Of a stretch of 64,000 bases of DNA, positions 1 to 7,821 are shown one piece after another. The stretch is from Microvirga sesbaniae (lineage in GTDB: Bacteria > Pseudomonadota > Alphaproteobacteria > Rhizobiales > Beijerinckiaceae), in assembly GCF_025460805.1 (NCBI RefSeq), contig NZ_JAMXFJ010000011.1:121793-185792 (forward strand), written 5' to 3'. A model generated the notes under the pieces. The model saw nothing but the letters and a program-made list of their open reading frames with translations, was not told the origin of the DNA and made no database searches. How positions within the stretch are numbered: the first letter of the stretch is position 1; every line of letters begins with the position of its first letter. Both the position numbers and the translations under genes were made by a program.

Positions 1-1
1 C

Positions 2-253
2 GTGACGACGGGCGCGCTGGCGCAGGCCGGCCCTTCGACCACGGGCCGTCCGTGCTCGGCCGACCGTGCGTTGGTGAACGCCCGCGGCGCTGTCGTCCTG
101 AGCACGGGCCAGTACACCTACGGCCGCTTCGTGCGGGATGCCCGCTACTGCCAGGTCGATCAGTATCCGCAGCCGGCCTGGGTGCCGAGCGACGACACCG
201 CCCAGTGCTTCGTCGGCTACCGCTGCGCCGATGGTCCTGACGACGACTTCTGA
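2..253 (+). CDS. Hypothetical cysteine-containing protein, C-terminal part
   Basis: The reading frame is open from the left edge of the window and ends with TGA at 251-253, so the true start probably lies outside. The visible 83 residues contain four cysteines and a Tyr/Gly/Arg-rich middle, which would suit a small exported protein, but no signal peptide can be seen because the N-terminus is missing. I do not recognise the family. The following 560 bases carry no convincing gene, so nothing downstream helps assign a role. Confidence 0.4.
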   Translation: MTTGALAQAGPSTTGRPCSADRALVNARGAVVLSTGQYTYGRFVRDARYCQVDQYPQPAWVPSDDTAQCFVGYRCADGPDDDF

Positions 254-816
254 GCGCACGGTCACTGAAGCGGTCGCCGAGGGCGGGGCTCTGCCGGAAC
301 AGCCCCGCCCAATTGATCGAGCCCTGGTTCGACACGTGCTGGAAGCCCGGAGACATCGAGTTGGCCGGGCAGCCGAAGCCACATCGGATGGGTCGCACGA
401 CGGATTACATAACCAGCGCAGCCATGGCTCACAGATTTGGTCATGGCAGTCCCCGTGTGAACGGATGCCTCAGGGGAATCCGAGGGAGGATCACGTCAGA
501 ATGCTTGGTCGGCGCATGCTCGCAGGCAATCTCCTTCCCGCCGTCTGCGACCTCCCGACAGCCACGCAGGATTCTGATCTTGCCAAGAAGCTCAGCGATC
601 CCATTGCCGCTCTGAACAGTGTGCCATTGCAGTTGAGAGAAGGTCGGATGCTGCGCCCGCTGACCCTCAAGGACCGCTTGGGGTCAAACTCGGTAGAACA
701 GCGAGGCTGTGCGAACATCGGCTGATCGCCGCTGTGCGGAAGTTACCTTTGTTGACAACCCGCCTGCTGCCCATGCCATCCTGTCGTAAGCCAAGGTTCT
801 TGCATGGGGATTGAAC
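254..816. other. Intergenic stretch without a recognised gene
   Basis: Overlapping short open frames exist on both strands (for example 313-615), but none has a good ribosome-binding site, a recognisable family or protein-like composition. The last bases form the leader of the serine hydrolase gene, with GGGGA just before its ATG. Confidence 0.5.
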
Positions 817-2403
817 ATGTGGAGATTCAAGGTTGCAGCGGCCGGCCTCGTGATCCTCGGCTTAGCCGGAACCGGTCACGCTCAGACACAGGCGGGCATC
901 GGGGACAACCCGACGCTTCTGCCGCCCCAGGTCGCAGGAATTCCAATCCCCCCGGGCCAGATCGATATGGCCTTGTCTGCGCTCGATAGCCTTGCTCAGA
1001 GGCTGCTCGACACAACCCAGATTCCTGGTGTGGCGATTGCTGTCGTATCGAACGGCAAGGTTGCCTACGCCAAAGGCTTCGGTGTCCGCAAGGTTGGGGC
1101 ACCGGAACGGGTGGATGCCGATACGGTCTTTCAGATCGCATCGATGTCCAAGTCTCTCGGGGCGTCCGTCGTCGCGCATCAGGTCGGCATCGGACGCATT
1201 GCGTGGGAGACCCCTGTTGTCCAGCACCTGCCGTGGTTTTCCGTGAGTGACCCCTGGATCATCACGCATCTGACGATCGGCGATCTTTACGCCCATCGCT
1301 CGGGGCTGCCTGATCATGCCGGCGACGAGCTGGAGGATCTCGGCTATGACCGCCGCCAGGTTCTGGAGCGCCTGCGCTTTCTGCCGCTCGATCCTTTCCG
1401 CAGCACCTATGCCTATACCAACTTCGGTCTGACGGCCGCCGCCGAGGCGGTTGCAGCCGCGGCCGGAACCGATTGGGCCACGCTGTCCGAGCAGGTTCTC
1501 TATGGACCACTTGGCATGATGTCCACCAGCTCGCGCTTCTCGGATTATATCGCACGATCGAACCGGGCTTTTCCGCATGTGAAGACGGGCAACGCCTATG
1601 AGGCGACCTTCCAGCGCCAGCCTGATGCCCAGAGCCCCGCCGGCGGCGTCAGCTCCACGGCCAACGACATTGGTCGGTGGATGATCATGGTGCTGCAGAA
1701 CGGGCAGTATGAGGGACAACCGATCGTCGATCCGGCTGCCCTGCTGCCGGCTGTCACGCCGCAGATCGTTTCTGCGCCAGCTTATGCGATGGATGCCAGG
1801 GCCAGCTTTTATGGGTTTGGTTTCGGTGTCAGCACGCAGCCGTCCGGGCGCACGATGATCAGCCATTCAGGCGCGTTTGCGCTTGGAGCCGCCACGAATT
1901 ACCTGCTCATTCCCTCGGCGCAGGTGGGCATTGCCGTGTTGAGCAACGCCGCCCCCACAGGCGCGATTGAGGCTCTGGCCATGGAGTTTGCCGAACTTGT
2001 TCAGTACGGTCGTTCAACGCGGGATTGGGTCGCGACCTACCGGGCCCCGTTCGAGGCCATGATGGCCCCGACAGGCGAATTGGTTGGCAAAACCCCACCG
2101 ACCAACCCCTCTCCGGCGAAGGACCTGGCTCTCTACACCGGAACCTACGCCAATGATTATTTCGGCGACGCGGTAATCGCCAAAGGTGTGGGGGACAAGC
2201 TGGTGCTGCGGGTTGGGCCGGCACAGCAGGACTTCGACCTGACACACTGGGACGGTGATCAGTTCACGTTTACCCTGCGGAACGAGAATGCCAATCCAGG
2301 CACCATCTCCAAGGTGGAGTTTTCAGGGACGCCGCAGAGCATGACGAGAATGACAGTCGAGTATTTCAACAGCCATGGTCTTGGCGTCTTTAGCCGCCGT
2401 TGA
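817..2403 (+). CDS. Serine hydrolase, class C beta-lactamase / penicillin-binding-protein-like
   Basis: This is a secreted member of the beta-lactamase class C superfamily (Pfam Beta-lactamase; esterases, D-aminopeptidases and PBP4*-like proteins). The first 23 or so residues form a signal peptide ending near GTGHA. The catalytic motifs are in order: SMSK (S-x-x-K) at residues 109-112, Y-T-N at 200-202 and H-S-G at 350-352. A C-terminal extension after about residue 430 resembles the small beta-barrel domain found in many of these hydrolases. I chose ATG at 817 because GGGGA lies six bases before it; an in-frame TTG at 811 is possible. The substrate cannot be told from sequence, and a true beta-lactamase is only one option. 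It stands alone. Confidence 0.85.
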   Translation: MWRFKVAAAGLVILGLAGTGHAQTQAGIGDNPTLLPPQVAGIPIPPGQIDMALSALDSLAQRLLDTTQIPGVAIAVVSNGKVAYAKGFGVRKVGAPERVDADTVFQIASMSKSLGASVVAHQVGIGRIAWETPVVQHLPWFSVSDPWIITHLTIGDLYAHRSGLPDHAGDELEDLGYDRRQVLERLRFLPLDPFRSTYAYTNFGLTAAAEAVAAAAGTDWATLSEQVLYGPLGMMSTSSRFSDYIARSNRAFPHVKTGNAYEATFQRQPDAQSPAGGVSSTANDIGRWMIMVLQNGQYEGQPIVDPAALLPAVTPQIVSAPAYAMDARASFYGFGFGVSTQPSGRTMISHSGAFALGAATNYLLIPSAQVGIAVLSNAAPTGAIEALAMEFAELVQYGRSTRDWVATYRAPFEAMMAPTGELVGKTPPTNPSPAKDLALYTGTYANDYFGDAVIAKGVGDKLVLRVGPAQQDFDLTHWDGDQFTFTLRNENANPGTISKVEFSGTPQSMTRMTVEYFNSHGLGVFSRR

Positions 2404-2511
2404 CGTGTTGCGAGCGGCCCACAAGAGCCTCTGCGGTGAGTGAGTGCGGATAGCTTTAGTCAGGTTGCAACGGGATTGCCAGCCGTTCCTAACGTGGTCC
2501 GTGTCGTCAGC

Positions 2512-2700
2512 CTGTGAATCGGCACCGAAGCTCTGACCCTCCCCGATGGAAGGGCAACGCCCTGGTTTGGCGACACAAAACGGGAATCCGGAGGGTCACA
2601 ATCGGTGCCGATGATCACCCTGCCGGCGCTACAAATTCGCCAGCAACATCATGTGCGTAGCGACAGTCGGCTCTAGGGGCCGAATTCGATGCTGATCTAC
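2512..2700 (+). repeat. Imperfect direct repeat, copy A, with internal inverted arms
   Basis: This 189-base stretch recurs at 5594-5783 at roughly 70-75% identity by eye. Its first part is framed by inverted arms: 2518-2542 pairs with 2590-2612 and contains the complementary cores ATCGGCACCGA and TCGGTGCCGAT. The second half (to ATGCTGATCTAC) is conserved between copies without obvious pairing. It fills most of the gap between the serine hydrolase and the antitoxin gene. It could be a small non-autonomous mobile element or the worn end of an insertion sequence; no transposase is present here. Confidence 0.6.
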
Positions 2701-2797
2701 ATGCATCAACCCGGCCACCCGAAAACATACGTTAATGCCAAGCATCTGGGTGGCTTATATTGTTGGGTAAGAAAAGATCTTATCTGCACCTCCCCCT

Positions 2798-2989
2798 ATG
2801 CCATCCAAATCAATTATCACCGCCTCCCTGACCCCTGAGCTGACGGCCTTTATCGCGGCCAAGGTTGCATCGGGCCGCTACCGCAGCGCCAGCGAGGTCG
2901 TGCGCGCGGCTCTGCGCCTGCTCGAAGAGCAGGACCGCCGCGCCGGAAGCACCGAGCAGCCTGCCAAGGGTGGACACAATGCCCGCTAA
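2798..2989 (+). CDS. ParD-like antitoxin (CopG/ribbon-helix-helix), orphan
   Basis: The 63-residue product matches the ParD family. Its middle reads like the dimerising ribbon-helix-helix region (residues about 8-45, with the pattern GRYRSASEVVRAALRLLEE typical of ParD), followed by a short polar tail that would normally bind ParE. No ParE/RelE toxin gene follows. Instead the coding sequence overlaps the first bases of a histidine kinase by 11 nt. Either the toxin gene was lost or the protein now acts only as a DNA-binding regulator of the kinase. Confidence 0.75.
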   Translation: MPSKSIITASLTPELTAFIAAKVASGRYRSASEVVRAALRLLEEQDRRAGSTEQPAKGGHNAR

Positions 2990-5261
2990 GCTCCTGGCGT
3001 CCGGCAAAGGCTTTCTGATCGGCGGAGGCGAGATGGGCGCGCGTATCCGCGCACACGACTGGGCCGCAACCCCGCTTGGACCCGTCGAGACGTGGCCGCA
3101 GAGCCTGCGCACGGCGGTGAGCATCATGCTCAACTCCAGATTCCCAACTTACTTAGCCTGGGGGCAGGACCTGATCAGCCTGTACAACGACGCCTACCGA
3201 CCCTTTCTCGGCAATAAGCCGGAGACGCTCGGACGGCCTTTTGCCGAAGTCTGGGCTGAAGCATGGTCCACGGTCGGTCCGATTGCCGAACAGGCTCTGG
3301 CGGGCGAGGCCAGCTACTTCGAGAACATGCCTATTACGCTGGAGCGCCACGGCTACCCCGAAGACACATGGTGGACCTTCTCCTATTCCCCCGTCCGTAG
3401 CGAGAGCGGCGATGTCGGCGGGGTGCTGTGTACGGTTCATGAAACCACCCACGAAGTGACGACCCGCGCGGCCCTTGAGGCCGAGAAGGATCGTCTGCGC
3501 AAGAGCGAGGCGGAGTTCCGCACCATTGCGGATGCCGCCCCTGCCCTGGTGTGGGTCTGCTCGGCAAGTGGCAACAACATCTTCATGAACGAGAGTTGGT
3601 ACAAATTCACCGGCCAGACCCCCAACGAAGCCCAAGGTACCGGCTGGAGCAAGGCACTGCATCCGGAGGACGCCGCCCTGATCATGCTGCACTGGCAGCG
3701 TTGCCGGGAGAGTGGACAAGCCTACGAGGGTGAAGTCCGCTACCGCCGCCATGACGGCGCTTACCGCTGGCATTCATTCCGCGCATTGCCGCATCGGGAT
3801 CGCGATGGAACCGAAAAGTGGTTCGGGGTCAGCCTCGACATTCACGACTTGAGAACTGCCGAAAAGCAACTGCGGGAGAGTGAGGCCCGGCTGCGCCTCG
3901 CCGTCGAGGCAGGCCGGATGGCAACATTTGAGTGTACCAACGGGCAGGTCACCGCCATGCCCGAACTCAAGCGCCTCCTCGGCTATCCGGCAGATGCCGA
4001 ACTCGACGCAGACGAGGTTCTCTCCCACTACTATCCAGGGGAGCGGGAAAGGGTTGCCGCCTGCGCTCAGAAGGCGTTGGAGCAGGGCGAGCGATTCTTC
4101 GAGGTCGAGTACCGCCATTTCCGGTTGGATGGGGACCTGCGCTGGCTTCTCCTGCGCGCTGAGATCGTCCTGGGTCCTGATAGCGCTCCGCCGAGAATTA
4201 TAGGGGTCGTCCTGGAAATCACCGACCGCAAGCGCGCCGAGGAGGACCTGCGGGAGCGCGAAGCCGATCTGCGCGCCGCGATGGCTGCGGGCTCGCTGGC
4301 TCCTTTTGACTTCGACCATGTCAGGGGCGTCATGAAGGCCAACCCAAAGATGAGCGAGCTTTATGGCTTCCCACCGGATCACACGTTGACCATCGAGGAC
4401 ATCCGTTCTCGTTATCATCCGGACAGCCGCGACGCGATTTGGGCTCAGCGCCGTCAGGAACTCACGAATCCTGCCATCCGCGCCTTCGAGTGGACCCTGC
4501 ATCTCCTTCTGCCGGATGGCCGGACACGGTGGATCACTGGCCTCGGGGAGTACATCCGTGATGAGACCGGACGTGTCATCCGGTCCCGAGGCATCGTCAT
4601 GGACATTACGGAGCGCAAGCGTTGGGAGGAACACCAGCGGCTGCTGATCCACGAGTTGAACCATAGGGTGAAGAATACCCTGGCGACCGTCCAGTCGATG
4701 GCGGCTCAAAGTCTGCGGCAGGTCGAAGCGGAGAGCCGCCCAAAACTCCAGGCGTTCGAGAATCGCCTGTTCGCTCTGGCTCGCGCCCACGATGTTCTCA
4801 CCCGCGAGAACTGGGAGGCGGCAGAACTTCGCGAGGTCGTCGGTGAGGTTCTGGAACCTTATTTGCGCGGGACCGGTGAGCGCCTCAACATCCAAGGGCC
4901 GGAGCTTCGGTTGCCGCCGACGATGGCTATCGCGTTCGCGATGATTGTGCATGAACTGGCAACCAATGCAGCCAAATATGGTGCGCTGTCCATTCCATCG
5001 GGGCGGGTCGCAATCACCTGGGGCATCACAGCCGGTGAACCGGCGCTGCTCACATTGCGCTGGCAGGAGCAGAATGGACCGCTGGTTGCTCCGCCTACCC
5101 GGCAGGGTTTCGGATCGCGCCTGATCCGCCGTAGCGTAGCCCATGAACTCGCGGGCGAGGTCGAGTTAACCTACGATCCCGCAGGCTTGGTGTGTGTCGT
5201 GAAGGCTCCGCTCGATAAGCACATGATGCTGAGCCAAGAAGACGCCAAAGCAGTCGCTTGA
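2979..5261 (+). CDS. Multi-PAS HWE-family sensor histidine kinase
   Basis: The 760-residue soluble sensor kinase has four PAS-type units in a row (about residues 10-155, 165-285, 290-415 and 418-545) linked by the usual DITERKR/EITDRKR helices. An HWE/HisKA_2 core follows. The H-box HELNHRVKN places the phospho-accepting histidine at about 562. The ATPase part shows the HELATNAAKYGALS N-box and the W-x-E motif (WQEQNGP) that defines the HWE class. No transmembrane segment is seen, so it should sense a cytoplasmic cue. The ATG at 2979 overlaps the end of the ParD gene; a longer frame back to 2865 would run antisense-like through that gene and is unlikely. HWE kinases often feed PhyR-type stress or light responses; no partner regulator is adjacent. 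Confidence 0.9.
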   Translation: MPAKLLASGKGFLIGGGEMGARIRAHDWAATPLGPVETWPQSLRTAVSIMLNSRFPTYLAWGQDLISLYNDAYRPFLGNKPETLGRPFAEVWAEAWSTVGPIAEQALAGEASYFENMPITLERHGYPEDTWWTFSYSPVRSESGDVGGVLCTVHETTHEVTTRAALEAEKDRLRKSEAEFRTIADAAPALVWVCSASGNNIFMNESWYKFTGQTPNEAQGTGWSKALHPEDAALIMLHWQRCRESGQAYEGEVRYRRHDGAYRWHSFRALPHRDRDGTEKWFGVSLDIHDLRTAEKQLRESEARLRLAVEAGRMATFECTNGQVTAMPELKRLLGYPADAELDADEVLSHYYPGERERVAACAQKALEQGERFFEVEYRHFRLDGDLRWLLLRAEIVLGPDSAPPRIIGVVLEITDRKRAEEDLREREADLRAAMAAGSLAPFDFDHVRGVMKANPKMSELYGFPPDHTLTIEDIRSRYHPDSRDAIWAQRRQELTNPAIRAFEWTLHLLLPDGRTRWITGLGEYIRDETGRVIRSRGIVMDITERKRWEEHQRLLIHELNHRVKNTLATVQSMAAQSLRQVEAESRPKLQAFENRLFALARAHDVLTRENWEAAELREVVGEVLEPYLRGTGERLNIQGPELRLPPTMAIAFAMIVHELATNAAKYGALSIPSGRVAITWGITAGEPALLTLRWQEQNGPLVAPPTRQGFGSRLIRRSVAHELAGEVELTYDPAGLVCVVKAPLDKHMMLSQEDAKAVA

Positions 5262-5401
5262 TCTAGCCGTTGATTTGGATGCCCGAGAGCTACGTCTCAC
5301 ATGCCACGTCAGTCGATGATCGCTGCTTCGGAAAAGCACATGATGAAGGGCATCGTCAACTTTAAGAGATGAGATAAGGCCCGGCCGCTTGGACTATTGG
5401 A

Positions 5402-5593
5402 TCAGCAAGCTGCCGCAAGACCGGTGACGTGGGCCCAGGTCGTGAAGTCCTGAGCCCGAGCCTTTCGATGATCATCGAGGTTGGTGCTAGCCGGACGGCG
5501 GAAGAGGTTCGCGACTTGATCGTGAACCGAGAGGAAACGTTGCGCCTGCCCGGCTGACTTGAAGCGCTTCGTGTTGCGCTCCCGTCGTCGGGT
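5402..5593 (-). pseudogene. IS6-family transposase, C-terminal remnant
   Basis: Read on the minus strand, this encodes RRERNTKRFKSAGQAQRFLS and a following HDQVANLFRRP stretch. That is the same C-terminal end as the IS6-family transposase at 30160-30869. Nothing upstream of this end survives; homology stops exactly where repeat copy B begins at 5594. It is a dead fragment of about 60 codons. Confidence 0.7.
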
Positions 5594-5783
5594 CTGTAAA
5601 TCGGTACCGAAGCCTTGATCCCTCGCGAGGGAAGCGCAACGCCTGGGTTGAGCGACACAATACGGAAATCGGGCGGGGTCACGATCGGCGCCGAGGATGC
5701 CACCGCCGACGCTGCGCATTCGCGGGCAATGTCATATACGTAACGGCAGTCGGCTCAAGGGTCCATATTCGATGCTGATCCAC
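5594..5783 (+). repeat. Imperfect direct repeat, copy B
   Basis: This is the second copy of the repeat at 2512-2700, in the same orientation. It keeps the inverted arms (ATCGGTACCGA near its start against ATCGGCGCCGA about 80 bases on), the GCGACACAA core and the conserved end GATGCTGATC. It abuts the IS6 remnant on its left and a truncated receiver gene on its right. Together the two copies flank the ParD/HWE-kinase pair. Confidence 0.6.
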
Positions 5784-5785
5784 AC

Positions 5786-6238
5786 TCAGTACTTCGGGCT
5801 GAGTGTGGCCATGATTGCTTGGCCCAGAGCCTCCTGGTTGAACGGCTTTTGCAGGGTCGGCAGATCGGAGTAGGCCTCCTTGAGCCCGTCGCTGCCGTAG
5901 CCTGCGGCGAAGATGAACGGGATGCTCTTCTCCCGGAGCACGTCTGCCACCGGGTAGGTCAGGATACCGCCCAGGTTGAGATCCGGGATTGCCAGGTCGA
6001 AGGACTCGCTTCCGATCAGAGCGAGCGCCTCCTTATTGATCCGGTCTTCATTGTCTTGAGCATGCAGCGTAGCGGACGGGCTTGTGGCTGAAATAGCTTC
6101 GGACGCGCAGGCGATTTCGACAGTCGGCGCATGTGGCTGACCGTTGCCCGCTTGAGTTGCTGTTTGCTGCGCGCGGGCGCCGGGCGGGTGACAACCTGCT
6201 TCAGGTCGGCATTCAGGCCCTCCTCCGGGTTCAGCCAA
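5786..6238 (-). pseudogene. Truncated response-regulator receiver domain
   Basis: Only the second half, from about 6050 down to 5786, looks like protein. It has FDLAIPDLNLGG with the phospho-acceptor Asp, then SIPFIFAAGYG and the LQKPF lysine-proline motif, ending in SPKY. This matches the last two thirds of a single-domain CheY/FixJ-type receiver common next to HWE kinases. The upstream part of the frame is low-complexity and unlike a receiver, so the acidic N-terminal pocket is missing and the domain cannot work as a normal receiver. It may be what is left of a partner for the nearby kinase. Confidence 0.65.
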
Positions 6239-6424
6239 AGAATCCTTCAGTCTCAGTTAGTTGTGGGTTGTTCAGGGCCGACGAAGTATGCCTGCAATCA
6301 GCAGCTATCCCTTGCGGAGTAGTTCGAGCTACTCGCGGCCTGAACGCGCTACCGGCTCGTTGTCCTTTTCTTGTCCCCTCTCCAGGTTCGCGACACAACG
6401 TGCTCGCTTGGTATGGGCTGGAGC

Positions 6425-7438
6425 TCAGAGCCACCTCATCTGGCGAAAACGCCAGTAGAGCCACACACATACCAGCGCCATCACCACGAGCACGACAGGA
6501 TAGCCATACTTCCAGTGCAGTTCGGGCTCGACGTCGAAGTTCATGCCGTAGATCCCGGCAACCGCCGTGGGGATCGCCAGGATGGCCGCCCAGGCCGCCA
6601 GCTTGCGGGAGATCTCGGTCTGCTGCGCCTGGCCTGTCATCAGACTGGTCTCAAACGCGAACGAGAGCACCTCGCGCAAGGACTCGATCTCCTCCTGCAC
6701 CTGGCGGATGTGATCGGACACGTCCCGGAAGAGCGGGTACATCGGAGCATCGATCCCGGGCAGTCCGGGCTTTTCCAGACGCCGGCACACCTCCACCAGC
6801 GGAATTGCGGCGTTGCGCAGGCGCAGCAGATCCCGGCGAAGCTGGTAAATCCGGCCAATCTGGTCCTGCGACGGCTGGGCGCCCAGAACGCTGTCCTCGA
6901 TCGTCTCTATCTCTGTTTGGACGGTCTCAAGCACTGGCATGTAGTTGTCGACGATGAAGTCGAGGATGGCATAGAGGATGAAGTCCTCGCCTTCGGAGAA
7001 CGCTGTCGGTGCCGCCTCGCAGCGCTCGCGTACCGGTGTGTAGCTCGTGGAGGCACCATGGCGGACGGAGACCACATAGCCGCGCCCGACGAACAGATGC
7101 GTCTCCCCAAAGGCAATCCGCCCGCCCACCATCTGGGCTGTGCGGGCGACAACGAACAGCCCCTCGCCGTATTGCTCCACCTTGGGGCGCTGATGAGCCT
7201 TGAGGGCATCCTCGATGGCGAGTTCATGCAGGCCGAACTGTCCCTGAACCTTCCTCAGGAGATCCACGCTGGGCTCGTGCAGGCCGATCCAGACAACGTG
7301 CCCTGGCTTGCGGGACCAGTCTCCGGCCTCCTCAATGGCAATGTCGGCCACGCGCCGGCCTTCCGCGTAGGCGACCGAGGCCACCACGCCAGGAATGCCC
7401 TTCGGCTGAACCGAAACGAGCTTGATCGGCTTTGCCAT
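6425..7438 (-). CDS. corA: CorA-family magnesium/cobalt transporter
   Basis: The 337-residue protein has the CorA layout: a long acidic cytoplasmic domain (about 1-270), the signature YGMNF with GMN at 298-300 after the first membrane helix, and a second helix near 313-330 followed by a basic tail (FRQMRW). CorA forms pentameric inner-membrane channels for Mg2+ (also Co2+ or Ni2+). The length is normal and the frame intact. It faces away from the cyclase gene and has no operon partner, so it is probably a monocistronic import gene. Confidence 0.93.
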   Translation of the reverse strand: MAKPIKLVSVQPKGIPGVVASVAYAEGRRVADIAIEEAGDWSRKPGHVVWIGLHEPSVDLLRKVQGQFGLHELAIEDALKAHQRPKVEQYGEGLFVVARTAQMVGGRIAFGETHLFVGRGYVVSVRHGASTSYTPVRERCEAAPTAFSEGEDFILYAILDFIVDNYMPVLETVQTEIETIEDSVLGAQPSQDQIGRIYQLRRDLLRLRNAAIPLVEVCRRLEKPGLPGIDAPMYPLFRDVSDHIRQVQEEIESLREVLSFAFETSLMTGQAQQTEISRKLAAWAAILAIPTAVAGIYGMNFDVEPELHWKYGYPVVLVVMALVCVWLYWRFRQMRWL

Positions 7439-7821
7439 GATGAATCAACGCCGGACAGGGGCATCCAGTGCCGGACTGGGCTGGACCCAAGGCCGGTTCA
7501 GGTAAAACCTGGCATCGCACGGCTGAGTTTGGTCAAGCCAGGCTTCGCGAGGCCGATCAGGGCAGAGCGCGCTTCACACATTGATCCGCCAGCGTCATCT
7601 GACGCCATCATGCAGAAGGCATGTTCTTACCGCGAAGAGAACCCTGGACCCGGCAAGGATGTTCAGAGAGAGCTTGACCCCAAACCCGGAATTAGAGAAC
7701 CCAGGGTCAGGAGCGGCCATTCGCCCGAAGTTAACTCATGATGATTCCTCGCGCCCTGCGAGCCATTTTGCGGTAGGCTGATGACCTTGGCGCTCCGACC
7801 CCCACGACCTCGGGAGGGCTC
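7439..7821. other. Intergenic region between divergent genes
   Basis: This 383-base gap separates the divergently read corA and cyclase genes and must hold both promoters. It contains several short CCGG-rich repeats (GCCGGACTGGGC-like words around 7440-7500). No coding frame or clear terminator was found. Confidence 0.4.

Noticed and set aside
862..1866. Long minus-strand open frame opposite the serine hydrolase
   Set aside because: It is a GC-driven shadow of a gene with clear S-x-x-K, Y-x-N and H-x-G motifs; its product is Arg/Gly/Pro-rich and unlike any family.
3774..5144. 456-codon minus-strand frame opposite the HWE kinase
   Set aside because: The kinase on the plus strand has full PAS, H-box and ATPase motifs; the antisense product is not protein-like.
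5786..6238. Complete response regulator
   Set aside because: Only the second half resembles a receiver; the acidic pocket at the N-terminus is missing, so it is listed as a pseudogene.
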